DNA from: Variovorax boronicumulans
Lineage (GTDB): Bacteria > Pseudomonadota > Gammaproteobacteria > Burkholderiales > Burkholderiaceae_C
Direction of reading: 5' to 3'
Length of the DNA stretch: 64,000 nt
NCBI RefSeq assembly: GCF_007677875.1
Contig: NZ_VEDO01000005.1
Span: forward strand, 124,001 to 188,000
The translations under genes and the position numbers were made by a program. Below, piece by piece: positions 42,519-56,234 of the stretch (positions are counted from its first letter, which is position 1; each line of letters begins with the position of its first letter). The notes beneath the pieces were generated by a model that was not told the origin of the DNA, did no database searches, and was given only the letters and a program-made list of their open reading frames with translations.

Positions 42519-43202
42519 ATGTACGAACTCGGAGTCGTCTACCGCAACATCCAGCGCACCGACGCTGCGACCGCCGACGCGCTCGCCGCGTTGGGCTCGG
42601 CCACCGTGCACGAAGCCATGGGCCGCGTGGGCCTGCTCAAGCCCTACATGCGCCCGATCTTCCCGGGCGCCCAGGTGTCCGGCACGGCCGTGACGGTGCT
42701 GCTGCACCCGGGCGACAACTGGATGATGCACGTCGTCGCAGAGCAAATTAAGCCAGGCGACATCGTGGTCGCCGCGATCACGGCCGAGTGCACCGACGGC
42801 TACTTCGGCGACCTCCTGGCCACGAGCTTCCAGGCGCGCGGCGCCCGCGCGCTGGTCATCGACGCCGGCGTGCGCGATGTGAAGACGCTCAAGGAGATGA
42901 ACTTCCCGGTCTGGAGCAAGGCCATCAGCAGCAAGGGCACGATCAAGGCCACCATCGGCTCGGTCAACATCCCCGTGGTCTGCGCGGGCATGCTGGTGAC
43001 GCCGGGCGACGTGATCGTGGCCGACGACGACGGCGTGGTCTGCGTGCCGCGCGAGAAGGCCGCTGCCACGCTGGAGGCGGCGCGCAAGCGCGAAGCCAAC
43101 GAAGGCGAAAAGCGCGACAAGCTGGCCTCCGGCGTGCTGGGCCTGGACATGTACAAGATGCGCGAGCCGCTGGCCGCCGCCGGACTGAAATACATCGACT
43201 GA
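42519..43202 (+). CDS. pmdF: 4-Carboxy-4-hydroxy-2-oxoadipate aldolase (LigK/PmdF)
   Basis: A 227-residue class II pyruvate aldolase of the RraA-like fold. It splits 4-carboxy-4-hydroxy-2-oxoadipate into pyruvate and oxaloacetate. The catalytic Arg and metal-binding Asp are in DAGVRDVK, and the pyruvate-site block is [26 protein letters not shown] precedes the ATG at 42519. It is the last step of the pathway encoded second in the operon. Confidence 0.92.
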   Translation: MYELGVVYRNIQRTDAATADALAALGSATVHEAMGRVGLLKPYMRPIFPGAQVSGTAVTVLLHPGDNWMMHVVAEQIKPGDIVVAAITAECTDGYFGDLLATSFQARGARALVIDAGVRDVKTLKEMNFPVWSKAISSKGTIKATIGSVNIPVVCAGMLVTPGDVIVADDDGVVCVPREKAAATLEAARKREANEGEKRDKLASGVLGLDMYKMREPLAAAGLKYID

Positions 43203-43217
43203 ACCGAGAGACAAGCC

Positions 43218-44216
43218 ATGACCAACACCCTTCGCCGCGCGCTGCTGCGCGCCGGCTTCGCCAGCTGCGCGCTGGCCGCCGCCTTCGGCGCGAGCTTCAG
43301 TGCTTCGGCCCAGCAGTTCCCGACCAAGCCCGTGCGCATCATCACGCCCTTCCCGGTCGGCGGCGGCCCGGACGGCGTGGCCCGCCTGGCGGCCGACAAG
43401 CTCGCGCGCCTGTGGGGCCAGCCGGTGGTGGTGGAGAACCGCCCGGGCGGCAACGGCTTCATCGCGATCGACGCGTGGAAGCGTGGCGCCAAGGACGGCA
43501 CCGACCTGCTGGTGCTGGACAACGTGCACCTTGCCGCGTACCCCGCGCTGTTCAAGAAGCTGCCCTACGACCCGCAAAAGGACTTCGACATCGCGCTGCC
43601 GCTGTTCAAGACGCACTTCTTCTTCACGGTGCCGACCAACAGCAAGTACAAGACCGTGGGCGACATCATTGCCGACGCCAAGGCGCGCCCGGGCAAGCTC
43701 AACTACGGGTCCTGGTCCGTGGGCAACCCTGTGCACCTGGGCTCCGAGCTGTTTGAGAGCGTGACCGGCACGCAGATGGAGCACGTGATCTTCAAGGAGA
43801 CCACGCAGCTCTACACCTCGGTGGCCACCGGCGACATCGACTTCGCGCTGGGCAGCGCCGGCACGGCCGGTCCGCTGTACCGGGCCGGCAAGCTGCGCCT
43901 GGTGGCCTTCGCCGCGAACAAGCGCTCGGCCGATTTCCCGGACATCCCGACCGTGGCCGAATCGGGCGGCCCCAAGGACTTCGAGGTCACGGGCTGGAAC
44001 GTGATCGCCGTGCCGCCGGGCCTGCCCGCGGCCACCATGGACAAGATCCGCAAGGACCTGGCCGAGGTGCTCAAGGACAAGGACTTCGTCGAGCGCTTCA
44101 AGACCTTCGGTTACGAGCCCTTCCCGACCACGCCCGAGCAGTTCCAGGCCACCGTCAAGGCCGAGACGCAGCGCTTCGGCGACGTGATCCGCAAGGCCAA
44201 CATCACGCTGGATTGA
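43218..44216 (+). CDS. Bug-type receptor inside the pmd operon
   Basis: A 332-residue periplasmic receptor. The signal peptide ends near residue 31 (ASFSASA-QQFPTKPVRIIT). Motifs: FPTKPVRIITPFPVGGGPDG and GQPVVVENRPGGNG. Other pmd clusters usually carry an MFS transporter (PmdK) instead. Its place in the middle of the cluster suggests that it binds protocatechuate or a related acid for a tripartite transporter whose membrane part lies elsewhere. That is inferred. Confidence 0.92.
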   Translation: MTNTLRRALLRAGFASCALAAAFGASFSASAQQFPTKPVRIITPFPVGGGPDGVARLAADKLARLWGQPVVVENRPGGNGFIAIDAWKRGAKDGTDLLVLDNVHLAAYPALFKKLPYDPQKDFDIALPLFKTHFFFTVPTNSKYKTVGDIIADAKARPGKLNYGSWSVGNPVHLGSELFESVTGTQMEHVIFKETTQLYTSVATGDIDFALGSAGTAGPLYRAGKLRLVAFAANKRSADFPDIPTVAESGGPKDFEVTGWNVIAVPPGLPAATMDKIRKDLAEVLKDKDFVERFKTFGYEPFPTTPEQFQATVKAETQRFGDVIRKANITLD

Positions 44217-46532
<2,316 letters not shown>

Positions 46533-46534
46533 AC

Positions 46535-47485
46535 ATGACGATCAAAGTAGCCCTCGCCGGCGCCGGTGCCTTCGGCATCAAGCACCTGGACGGCATCAAG
46601 AACATCGACGGTGTCGAAGTCGTCTCGCTGATCAGCCGCGACCTCGAGAAGACCAAGGAGGTCGCCGCCAAGTACGGCGTCAAGCACGTCACCACGAACC
46701 TGGAGGACAGCCTGGCGCTCAAGGAAGTGGACGCGGTGATCCTGTGCACGCCCACGCAGATGCACGCTTCGCAGACCCTGGCCTGCCTGAAGGCCGGCAA
46801 GCACGTGCAGGTGGAGATCCCGCTGTGCGACGTACTCAAGGACGGTGAAGAGGTCGTCGACGTGGCCAAGACCAGCGGACTGGTGGCGATGTGCGGCCAC
46901 ACGCGGCGCTTCAACCCCAGCCACCAGTATGTGCACAAGAAGATCGCGGCCGGCGAGTTCAACATCCAGCAGATGGACGTGCAGACCTACTTCTTCCGCC
47001 GCACCAACATGAACGCGCTGGGCCAGCCGCGCAGCTGGACCGACCACCTGCTGTGGCACCACGCGGCCCACACGGTGGACCTGTTCGCCTACCAGGCCGG
47101 CAGCCCCATCGTGAAGGCCAATGCGATCCAGGGCCCGATCCACAAGGACCTGGGCATCGCCATGGACATGAGCATCCAGCTCAAGGCCGCCAACGGCGCG
47201 ATCTGCACCTTGTCGCTGTCGTTCAACAACGATGGCCCGCTGGGCACCTTCTTCCGCTACATCGGCGACACGGCGACTTTCATCGCGCGCTACGACGATC
47301 TGGTCAACGGCAAGGAAGAGAAGATCGATGTTTCCAAGGTCGACGTGTCGATGAACGGCATCGAGCTGCAGGACCGCGAGTTTTTCGCCGCGATCCGGGA
47401 AGGCCGCGAACCCAACAGCAGCGTGGCCCAGGTGCTGCCCTGCTACCAGGTCCTGCACCAGCTCGAGCAGCAGCTGAACGGTTAA
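46535..47485 (+). CDS. pmdC: 4-Carboxy-2-hydroxymuconate-6-semialdehyde dehydrogenase (LigC/PmdC)
   Basis: A 316-residue Gfo/Idh/MocA-type dehydrogenase that oxidises the ring-cleavage product (as its hemiacetal) to 2-pyrone-4,6-dicarboxylate with NADP+. The dinucleotide motif is ALAGAGAFGIKHLDG at the start; the EIPLCD block and the WTDHLLWHHAAHTVDLF segment are characteristic of LigC. It starts two bases after the dioxygenase stop and ends the operon. Confidence 0.93.
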   Translation: MTIKVALAGAGAFGIKHLDGIKNIDGVEVVSLISRDLEKTKEVAAKYGVKHVTTNLEDSLALKEVDAVILCTPTQMHASQTLACLKAGKHVQVEIPLCDVLKDGEEVVDVAKTSGLVAMCGHTRRFNPSHQYVHKKIAAGEFNIQQMDVQTYFFRRTNMNALGQPRSWTDHLLWHHAAHTVDLFAYQAGSPIVKANAIQGPIHKDLGIAMDMSIQLKAANGAICTLSLSFNNDGPLGTFFRYIGDTATFIARYDDLVNGKEEKIDVSKVDVSMNGIELQDREFFAAIREGREPNSSVAQVLPCYQVLHQLEQQLNG

Positions 47486-47499
47486 GACCGCGGGGCGGC

Positions 47500-47946
47500 T
47501 CAGCCGGCCGCCGCCGTACCGCTGCAGGTGCGCTTGAGGATGCGCCGCACCGTCTCGCGGCTCACCGATCCCATGCCGAATTCCTGGCGCGCAGCGCGCT
47601 CCAATTCGAGCAGCGTCCAGCGCTGGCGGCCCTGGGGCGGCTCCGAGTTGGCCAATGCCATCACGCGCGCCTCGGCCTCCGCGCCGTAGCGGCGCGGGCG
47701 GCCCGAGCGGGCCAGGTCGAACACGGCCCGTTCCACCCCGCCTTGCAGGTACGCTGCCCTGGTGCGCCACAACGCCGTGCGGCCAACGCCCAGCACTTCA
47801 AGGATTTGCGCCTCGGGAATCCCGTGGTCAAGACACCACAGCACATGGGCCCGGTTGACCTCGCGGGCGTGGTGCACACCCTTGCTGCGGATTTCTTCGA
47901 CCTTGACCCGATCTTCTGCCGTCAGTTGCAGCTCGACCTGCCTCAT
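47500..47946 (-). pseudogene. IS630-like transposase N-terminal fragment
   Basis: A 148-residue frame matching only the N-terminal helix-turn-helix part of IS630-family transposases (VLWCLDHGIPEAQILEVLGV, GGVERAVFDLARSGRPRRYG, LANSEPPQGRQRWTLLELER, VSRETVRRILKR). The DDE catalytic domain that should follow is absent, and the frame stops at TCSGTAAAG. It is therefore a remnant or the first part of a split transposase whose second part is gone. It lies convergent to pmdC, 14 bases away. A domesticated DNA-binding role is possible but less likely. Confidence 0.65.
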
Positions 47947-48111
47947 GAGTACATCCTGTATGCGTTTCTCTCGATTGTTTTAATGTATTCAAAGTGTGCC
48001 AAATTCCATGTCTGCATGGATGAAACAAATTGTTTTTGCATTGCAACGGCGTGCTGCGGCGGTGGCGCCGATTGCGGGCGCGTGGGCGGGGGCTGGCGGT
48101 AAGCTCGGCCC
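47947..48111. other. AT-rich intergenic stretch beside the IS remnant
   Basis: About 165 bp without a gene. Its first 100 bases are much richer in A and T than the surroundings and include a small dyad, TCCATG-TCTG-CATGGA (48005-48020). It may be leftover insertion-element end sequence plus the promoter of the aldo/keto reductase gene. No matching inverted repeat was found on the other side. Confidence 0.4.
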
Positions 48112-49116
48112 ATGCACACACGCACCATCGGACCTTTCACCGTCTCGGCCATTGGCCTGGGCTGCATGAACCTGAGCCACGCCTATGGCGTGCCGCCACA
48201 GCCGGCGCAGGCCGAGCGCCTGCTACTCGCCGCGCTCGACGCCGGCGTCACGCTGTTCGATACAGCCGCGCTGTATGGCTTCGGCGCCAATGAGGAACTG
48301 GTCGGGCGGGTGCTCCAGCGCCACCGCAGCCGTTTCACGCTGGCCAGCAAGGGCGGCATGGCCGGCGTGCGTGGCGAGGACGGCGTCGTGCGCCGCGTGA
48401 TCGACGGCCGGCCCGAAGCGCTGCGCCGCAATTGCGAGGACAGCCTGCGCCGCCTGGGCACGGACGTGATCGATCTGTACTACCTGCACCGCTGGCACAA
48501 GGAGGTGCCGATCGAAGACAGCGTGGGCGCGCTGGCCGATCTCGTGCGCGCGGGCAAGGTGCGCACCATCGGTCTATCGGAAGTCTCGGCCGCCACTATC
48601 CGCAAGGCGCATGCGGTGCACCCGATCACGGCCGTGCAGACCGAGTACTCGCTATGGACGCGCAACCCGGAGATCGCGGTGCTGGACACCTGCCGGGAGA
48701 TCGGCGCCGCCTTCGTTGCCTTCAGCCCGCTGGCGCGCGCCTTCCTGACCGACACGCTGCACGATGTGGCGACGCTGGACGCCAAGGACATCCGCCGGCC
48801 CATGCCACGCTTCGCGCCGCAGAACTACGCCGCCAATCTACAGCTGCTCCCGCCCTATGTGGCGTTCGCGCACGAAGTGGGCTGCACGCCGGCCCAGCTG
48901 GCGCTGGCCTGGCTGTTGCACAAGGCGCCGCACATCGTGCCGATCCCGGGCACCACGAACCTGGCGCATCTGCAGGAAGACCTGGACGCTGCCCAGGTGC
49001 AGCTGACTCCTGCGCAGATGGCCCGCGCCGAGGCACTGATCGGCCAGCACAACGTGGTCGGCCCGCGCTACGCGCCGCAGGCCACGGGCGAAGTCGACAC
49101 CGAAAACTTCGCGTGA
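48112..49116 (+). CDS. Aldo/keto reductase
   Basis: A 334-residue NADPH-dependent aldehyde/ketone reductase of the AKR13/YajO-like group. The catalytic tetrad is visible: Asp and Tyr in LFDTAALYGFGANEE, Lys in TLASKGG and His in YYLHRWH. The cofactor-binding end is IPIPGTTNLAHLQEDLDAAQ-like (VPIPGTTNLAHL). The substrate is unknown. It stands alone between the IS remnant and the Spy-like operon. Confidence 0.9.
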   Translation: MHTRTIGPFTVSAIGLGCMNLSHAYGVPPQPAQAERLLLAALDAGVTLFDTAALYGFGANEELVGRVLQRHRSRFTLASKGGMAGVRGEDGVVRRVIDGRPEALRRNCEDSLRRLGTDVIDLYYLHRWHKEVPIEDSVGALADLVRAGKVRTIGLSEVSAATIRKAHAVHPITAVQTEYSLWTRNPEIAVLDTCREIGAAFVAFSPLARAFLTDTLHDVATLDAKDIRRPMPRFAPQNYAANLQLLPPYVAFAHEVGCTPAQLALAWLLHKAPHIVPIPGTTNLAHLQEDLDAAQVQLTPAQMARAEALIGQHNVVGPRYAPQATGEVDTENFA

Positions 49117-49123
49117 CCCTGAG

Positions 49124-49145
49124 ATAAACCGAAACAAAGCGAAAC
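49124..49145. promoter_or_regulatory. CGAAAC direct repeats before the Spy-like operon
   Basis: CGAAAC occurs at 49130-49135 and 49140-49145 (ten-base period), preceded by the related ATAAAC at 49124-49129. Hexamer direct repeats with a one-turn period are the usual OmpR/CpxR-type site (CpxR: GTAAA-N5-GTAAA). Probably bound by the response regulator encoded downstream. Confidence 0.5.
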
Positions 49146-49213
49146 CGCCGCGAGACCCCGGTGCTGCGCGGGGCCGGCACCATCGCTGCCATGTTCAATT
49201 TTCCTTCAGAGGC

Positions 49214-49681
49214 ATGGCGATGAAATCCTGGATCAAGCGCAGTCTGGCGGGCCTGTTCGGTGCTGCCGTGGTGGTCGGCAGCCTGTCGGCGTGCGGCCAC
49301 CGGCCGCACGACGGCGGCTGGAACGCCAGCGCCGAGCAGATGGCCGAGCGCCGCGCCAAGATGGTGGCGCGCGTGGCCAGCAAGCTGGACCTGGACGCGG
49401 CGCAGAAGGCCAAGCTCGAGGTGCTGGCCGGCAAGCTGTCCGAGCAGCGCAGCGCGCTGATGGCCGGCGCCCACCCGCGCGAGCAGGCGCAGGCACTGGT
49501 GGCGGGCGAGAAGTTCGACCGCGCCGGTGCGCAAGCCCTGGTGGACCAGAAGACCGATGCCATCAAGGCCAAGGCCCCTGAGGTGGTGACAGCCCTGGGT
49601 GACTTCTACGACAGCCTCACGCCGGCGCAGCAGCAGAAGGTGCGCGACTTCATGCAGCGCCGCGGCGGTTGGCGCGGATGA
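49214..49681 (+). CDS. Spy/CpxP-like periplasmic protein, probable lipoprotein
   Basis: A 155-residue, mainly helical, envelope protein. The N-terminus is a signal peptide with a lipobox-like LSAC (residues 24-27). The rest holds two LTxxQ-like elements of the Spy/CpxP family (LDLDAAQKAKLEVLAGKL and LTPAQQQKVRDFMQRR). Family members bind unfolded proteins or sense envelope stress and restrain the cognate kinase. It starts an operon with a response regulator (11 bp later) and a sensor kinase, which supports such a feedback role. Confidence 0.8.
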   Translation: MAMKSWIKRSLAGLFGAAVVVGSLSACGHRPHDGGWNASAEQMAERRAKMVARVASKLDLDAAQKAKLEVLAGKLSEQRSALMAGAHPREQAQALVAGEKFDRAGAQALVDQKTDAIKAKAPEVVTALGDFYDSLTPAQQQKVRDFMQRRGGWRG

Positions 49682-49691
49682 CAATGCAGGC

Positions 49692-50387
49692 ATGCCCCGC
49701 ATCCTGCTGATCGACGACGACGCCGACCTGGGCGCTCCGCTGGCCGCGTACTTCGCGCGCTTCGAGCTGGAGCTGGTCCAGGCCCTGCATCCGGACGATG
49801 GCCTGGCATGCCTGCGCGCGGGCGGTTTCGACGCCGCCATCCTGGACGTGATGCTGCCGGCCATGGACGGCTTCGCGCTGTGCCGCGCGATCCGCAAGGA
49901 CAGCGACCTGCCCGTGCTCATGCTGACCGCGCGCGGCGAGGTCATGGACCGCGTGGTCGGGCTGGAGCTGGGCGCGGACGACTACATTCCCAAGCCCTTC
50001 GAGCCGCGCGAACTCGTGGCGCGCGTGCAGACCGTGCTGCGCCGGCGCGTGGCGGCGCCAGCCGCGGCCGTGGGGGACGGGCGGCTGCGCTTCGACGGCC
50101 TGGAGATCGACCCGGTCACGCGCAGCGTCTGGCGCGGCGGCGAAGCCCTGGACCTGACCGGCACAGAGTTCGAGCTGCTGCAGTTGCTGGCGCGCGAGCC
50201 CGGCCGGGTCTGGAGCCGGGACGACATCTTGAACCAGTTGCGCGGCCACGAGGCTGAGCTCTACACGCGTGCGGTCGATATCGTGGTGAGCCGGCTGCGC
50301 AGGAAGCTCGAACCGCTGGATGCGATCAAGACGCTGCGCAACGCCGGCTATGCGCTGGCCCTTGCACCGCGCAACGGCCGTGGCTGA
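49692..50387 (+). CDS. OmpR-family response regulator (CpxR-like)
   Basis: A 231-residue regulator. Receiver domain (1-118) with acidic pocket Asp8-10, phospho-acceptor Asp52 (AAILDVML) and Lys in YIPKPF; winged-helix output domain (about 130-225, LTGTEFELLQLLAREPGRVW). It shares an operon with a Spy-like protein and a sensor kinase, the makeup of Cpx-like envelope-stress systems. The C-terminus overlaps the kinase start by eight bases. Confidence 0.92.
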   Translation: MPRILLIDDDADLGAPLAAYFARFELELVQALHPDDGLACLRAGGFDAAILDVMLPAMDGFALCRAIRKDSDLPVLMLTARGEVMDRVVGLELGADDYIPKPFEPRELVARVQTVLRRRVAAPAAAVGDGRLRFDGLEIDPVTRSVWRGGEALDLTGTEFELLQLLAREPGRVWSRDDILNQLRGHEAELYTRAVDIVVSRLRRKLEPLDAIKTLRNAGYALALAPRNGRG

Positions 50388-51717
50388 CGCGCGCACGAAG
50401 CAGGACGGCGTGCAGGGCTGGCACCGGCGCGCGCACCGCGCCATGCGGCATTCGCTGCGGCTGCGGCTCGTCACGCTGTTCTTGCTGCTGGCGCTGGCCA
50501 TGTCGGCCAGCTTCCTGTTCGGCATGCAGCGGGCGATCTCCATGGGCTGGCGCGACGCCGTGCGGCCGCTCGTGGCCGACTACGTGGACCGGTTGGTCGC
50601 CGAGATCGGCAGTCCGCCCAGCGTGTCGCGCGCACAGGCGCTGACCGCGCGGCTGCCGGTCAGCGTGAGCATCTCCGGCCCCTCCATCCATTGGAAGAGC
50701 GAGGCGCAGCCGGACCGCGAACGTTACCGTGACCGCGACGGCCGTGACCACCAATTCCTGCGCCGCACCACGGCCGACGGCCATGTGGTGGAGCTGGGCC
50801 TGTCGGTGTCGGTCTGGCAGGACAAGCCGCGTCGCATCGGCTGGATGACGCTGTCCGTGCTGCTCGTGTTGACCGCACTGGCATGGATTTACGTGCACCG
50901 CCTGCTGCGGCCCTTGCGCGACATCGGCGCCGGCGCCCAGCGTTTCGGTGCCGGCGATTTCGTCCAGCCCATCCCGGTGCGCCGGCGCGACGAGCTCGGC
51001 CAGCTGGCCGAGGGTGTCAACACCATGGCCCAGGACATCCACGGCATGCTGGAGGCCAAGCGTGGCCTGTTGCTGGCCATCAGCCACGAGTTGCGCAGCC
51101 CGCTCACGCGGGCGCGCCTGCACACCGAGCTGCTGCCCGAGTCGGCCGAGCTCGCGCCCACGCGGGCGGCCTTGCTGCGCGACCTGGCCGTCATGCGCGA
51201 CCTGGTGACCGACCTGCTGGAGAGCGAGCGCCTGGCCACGCGCCACGCTGCCCTGCAGCTGGAGCCGACCGACCTGGGCGAACTGGCGCGCGAGGTGCTC
51301 GATGGCATGCGCGGCGAGGGCGGCCAGACGCCGCGCATGCAGGTGGCAGACGGCCTGCCGCAGCTGCCGCTGGACCGCGCACGCATGCGCCTGTTGCTGC
51401 GCAATCTGCTGGGCAATGCACAGCGCCACAGCGCCGGTGCCTCCCAGCCGCCCGAAGTGCATCTGCAGCCTGAAAACGGCGGCATCCGCCTGCGCGTGCG
51501 CGACCATGGGCCGGGCGTGGACCCGGCCGTGCTGCCGCACCTGGCCGAACCGTTCTACCGGCCCGATGCTGCGCGCGAGCGCAGCAGCGGCGGTGTGGGC
51601 CTGGGACTGTACCTGTGCCGCCTCGTGGCCCTGGCCCACGGTGCCAGCTGGCAGGTGGCCAATGCCGATCCCGGACTGGTGGTGCAGGTGGACTTGCCGG
51701 GGCCGGCCAGGACGTGA
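50380..51717 (+). CDS. Sensor histidine kinase (CpxA-like)
   Basis: A 445-residue inner-membrane kinase. Two helices (about 27-47 and 152-172) frame a periplasmic sensor of about 100 residues; then come HAMP (about 175-225), the H-box with His236 (AISHELRSPLTR) and the ATPase domain with GPGVD and GGVGLGLYLC. The GTG at 50380 overlaps the regulator stop and is favoured; an ATG at 50443 would still keep the first helix. It ends just before a terminator shared with rpoD. Confidence 0.9.
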   Translation: MADARTKQDGVQGWHRRAHRAMRHSLRLRLVTLFLLLALAMSASFLFGMQRAISMGWRDAVRPLVADYVDRLVAEIGSPPSVSRAQALTARLPVSVSISGPSIHWKSEAQPDRERYRDRDGRDHQFLRRTTADGHVVELGLSVSVWQDKPRRIGWMTLSVLLVLTALAWIYVHRLLRPLRDIGAGAQRFGAGDFVQPIPVRRRDELGQLAEGVNTMAQDIHGMLEAKRGLLLAISHELRSPLTRARLHTELLPESAELAPTRAALLRDLAVMRDLVTDLLESERLATRHAALQLEPTDLGELAREVLDGMRGEGGQTPRMQVADGLPQLPLDRARMRLLLRNLLGNAQRHSAGASQPPEVHLQPENGGIRLRVRDHGPGVDPAVLPHLAEPFYRPDAARERSSGGVGLGLYLCRLVALAHGASWQVANADPGLVVQVDLPGPART

Positions 51718-51742
51718 AAAAGCCCGCTGGTGCGGGCTTCTT
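51718..51742. terminator. Bidirectional intrinsic terminator between kinase and rpoD
   Basis: AAGCCCGC and GCGGGCTT form an eight-base stem with a four-base loop (51720-51739). The T-run is best on the minus strand, ending rpoD transcripts; the plus strand has TTCTTC after the stem and may end the kinase operon. Confidence 0.8.
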
Positions 51743-51756
51743 CAGGGGGAGGGCGG

Positions 51757-54090
<2,334 letters not shown>

Positions 54091-54323
54091 GGGAACACCT
54101 CGACACGACGAAAAACGCGAACAACAAGCGCCGCTTGGAACCCGGCGCGGGGGCGAGGGGGCCAGACCTTCCGCACTAGGAAGGCAGGGCCCATGGGCAA
54201 GATGTGGGGGCGATCATTTGGAATGCAGCCCTTGCGATGAGATTGGCCGGTCGTGCGCGCGTTGGCATCGGTTGGCCGGGCTCGGAGGTACTGCTGTCGC
54301 TCTTGCCGCGAGACAAACCCAAG

Positions 54324-54350
54324 AGTATAGCCGACGCGGCGAATTTCAAG
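54324..54350 (-). promoter_or_regulatory. rpoD promoter candidate
   Basis: On the minus strand a good -10 box TATACT (54324-54329) lies 15 bases from TTGAAA (54345-54350), which overlaps the dnaG stop region. It would start transcription about 230 bp before rpoD. The short spacer makes the -35 uncertain. Confidence 0.45.
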
Positions 54351-56190
54351 CCGCAATCGATTTCTTGAGCGCCAATTGCTGCAGGATGAGCTCGCGTTCG
54401 CGGCCGATGCGCTCCGGATCGGAGGCCGGCAGCGTCTGCAGGTACTTGAGTTCCTCGGCGATCACGTCGCGGTGCAGCTTGGTCAAGGTGGCCCGCACCT
54501 GCTCAAGCGGCACGTCCTCGATCTCGAACACCTGGCCCAGCGGCTGCATGTTGTCCTGGGCGACGAGCTGGCGCGCCTCGGCTTCGAAGACCTGGCCCTG
54601 CAGACCGACATCCAGCGCAGCCCAGGGCTGCGCGCCATGCTCGTGCACCTGCTGGTCGACCCAACGGAACAGTTCGCCGAACGGACCCTCGAGCGCGCAG
54701 AGCAGGTCGTGGTCGGCGTGCGTGAGGCTGTCCCAGAGCTGGGTGTTGCGCAGCAGCAGCATGGCGACATGGCTGGCATGGGCCTGCAGCGCAGGGCGGC
54801 TGGCGCCGCGGTGGCGGCTGAGGCGGGGCCGCGAGGCCGCATCCTTGCCGGCCGGACGGCGGCGCGGCTTGGGCGCATCGGGCGCGGCGCGCGGTTCCCA
54901 CAGTTCCGACAGCTCGCGCGCGTCCAGCTGCACCAGATCCGCCAGATCACCGAGCAGCTGGCGCTTGAGCGCACCGTCGGGCAGCTGCGCCCACAGCGGC
55001 TTGGCGTTGCTGGCCAGATGGGCGCGGCCTTCGGCGCTGCCCAGGTCACAGCCCTCGCGTGCAATGTCCACGAGAAAGCGCGACAGCGGCACGGCCTCGC
55101 CCACGCTCAGCGCAAAGGCTTCGGCGCCATGTTCGCGGATGTAGCTGTCCGGGTCGTGCTCGGCCGGCAGGAACAGGAACTTCACGCTGCGCACGTCGGT
55201 GGCGTAGGGCAGGGCGCCTTCGAGCGCCTTGCGCGCGGCGCGCCGGCCTGCGGCGTCGCCGTCAAAGCTGAACACCACGGCGTCGGTGAAGCGGAACAGC
55301 TTTTGCACGTGGTCGGGCGTGCAGGCCGTGCCCAGTGTGGCTACGGCGTTCGGAAAGCCGTGCTGTGCCAGCGCCACCACGTCCATGTAGCCCTCGGTCA
55401 CGAGCACATAGCCCATGTCGCGCAGGGCCTCGCGGGCCTCGTACAGGCCGTAGAGCTCGCGGCCCTTGCTGAACACCGGGGTCTCGGGCGAATTCAGATA
55501 CTTGGGCTTCTCGTCGCCGAGCACGCGGCCGCCGAAGGCGATGCACTCGCCCTTGACGTTGCGGATCGGGAACATGAGCCGGTCGCGGAAGCGGTCGTAG
55601 CGCTTGCCGTCCTCGCTGTCCTCGTGGTGGATCACGAGGCCGCTGTCGACCAGCAGCGCGTCGTCGTAGTGCGGGAACACGCTGGCCAGGTTGCGCCAGC
55701 CCTCGGGCGCATAGCCCAGGCCGAAGCGCTTGGCGATCTGGCCCGACAGCCCACGCCGCTTGCAGTAGTCGATCGCCCGTTGCGACTGGCGCAGCTGCTT
55801 GCGCCAGGCCTCGCCGGCCTTCTCGAGCACGTCGGTCAGCGTGGCCTGGCGTTCGCGCTGTTCGGCGGCGCGCTGGCGTTCCTGCGGCGTGCTGTCGTCG
55901 TCGGGCACAGCCATGCCGACCTGCTGGGCCAGGTCCTGCACGGCCTCGCGGAAGCCCGCGCCCGTGTGCTCCATCAGGAAGCCGATGGCGTTGCCGTTCT
56001 TGCCACAGCCGAAGCAGTGGAAGAACTGCTTGCTGGGGCTGACCGTGAAGGAGGGCGACTTCTCCCCGTGGAAGGGACACAGGCCCAGGAAATTGGCGCC
56101 GCCCTTCTTGAGCTGCACGTAGCGGCCCACCACCTCGACCACGTCGACGCGGGCGAGGAGTTCCTGGACGAACGACTGCGGAATGGCCAC
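54346..56190 (-). CDS. dnaG: DNA primase DnaG
   Basis: A 614-residue primase making RNA primers for replication. N-terminal zinc-binding domain with Cys38, His41, Cys59, Cys62 (CPFHGEKSP, CFGCGKNG); catalytic TOPRIM core with EGYMDVVAL and FSFDGDAAGRRA; C-terminal helicase-binding part from about residue 470. It is the usual neighbour of rpoD. The gene upstream is an SDR dehydrogenase; rpsU, the usual first gene of the macromolecular-synthesis operon, is not next to it. Confidence 0.97.
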   Translation of the reverse strand: MAIPQSFVQELLARVDVVEVVGRYVQLKKGGANFLGLCPFHGEKSPSFTVSPSKQFFHCFGCGKNGNAIGFLMEHTGAGFREAVQDLAQQVGMAVPDDDSTPQERQRAAEQRERQATLTDVLEKAGEAWRKQLRQSQRAIDYCKRRGLSGQIAKRFGLGYAPEGWRNLASVFPHYDDALLVDSGLVIHHEDSEDGKRYDRFRDRLMFPIRNVKGECIAFGGRVLGDEKPKYLNSPETPVFSKGRELYGLYEAREALRDMGYVLVTEGYMDVVALAQHGFPNAVATLGTACTPDHVQKLFRFTDAVVFSFDGDAAGRRAARKALEGALPYATDVRSVKFLFLPAEHDPDSYIREHGAEAFALSVGEAVPLSRFLVDIAREGCDLGSAEGRAHLASNAKPLWAQLPDGALKRQLLGDLADLVQLDARELSELWEPRAAPDAPKPRRRPAGKDAASRPRLSRHRGASRPALQAHASHVAMLLLRNTQLWDSLTHADHDLLCALEGPFGELFRWVDQQVHEHGAQPWAALDVGLQGQVFEAEARQLVAQDNMQPLGQVFEIEDVPLEQVRATLTKLHRDVIAEELKYLQTLPASDPERIGRERELILQQLALKKSIAA

Positions 56191-56234
56191 GTGGCGAGCT
56201 TACACAGGCGGCGGCCTGTCCTGGGGGCGTGGGG

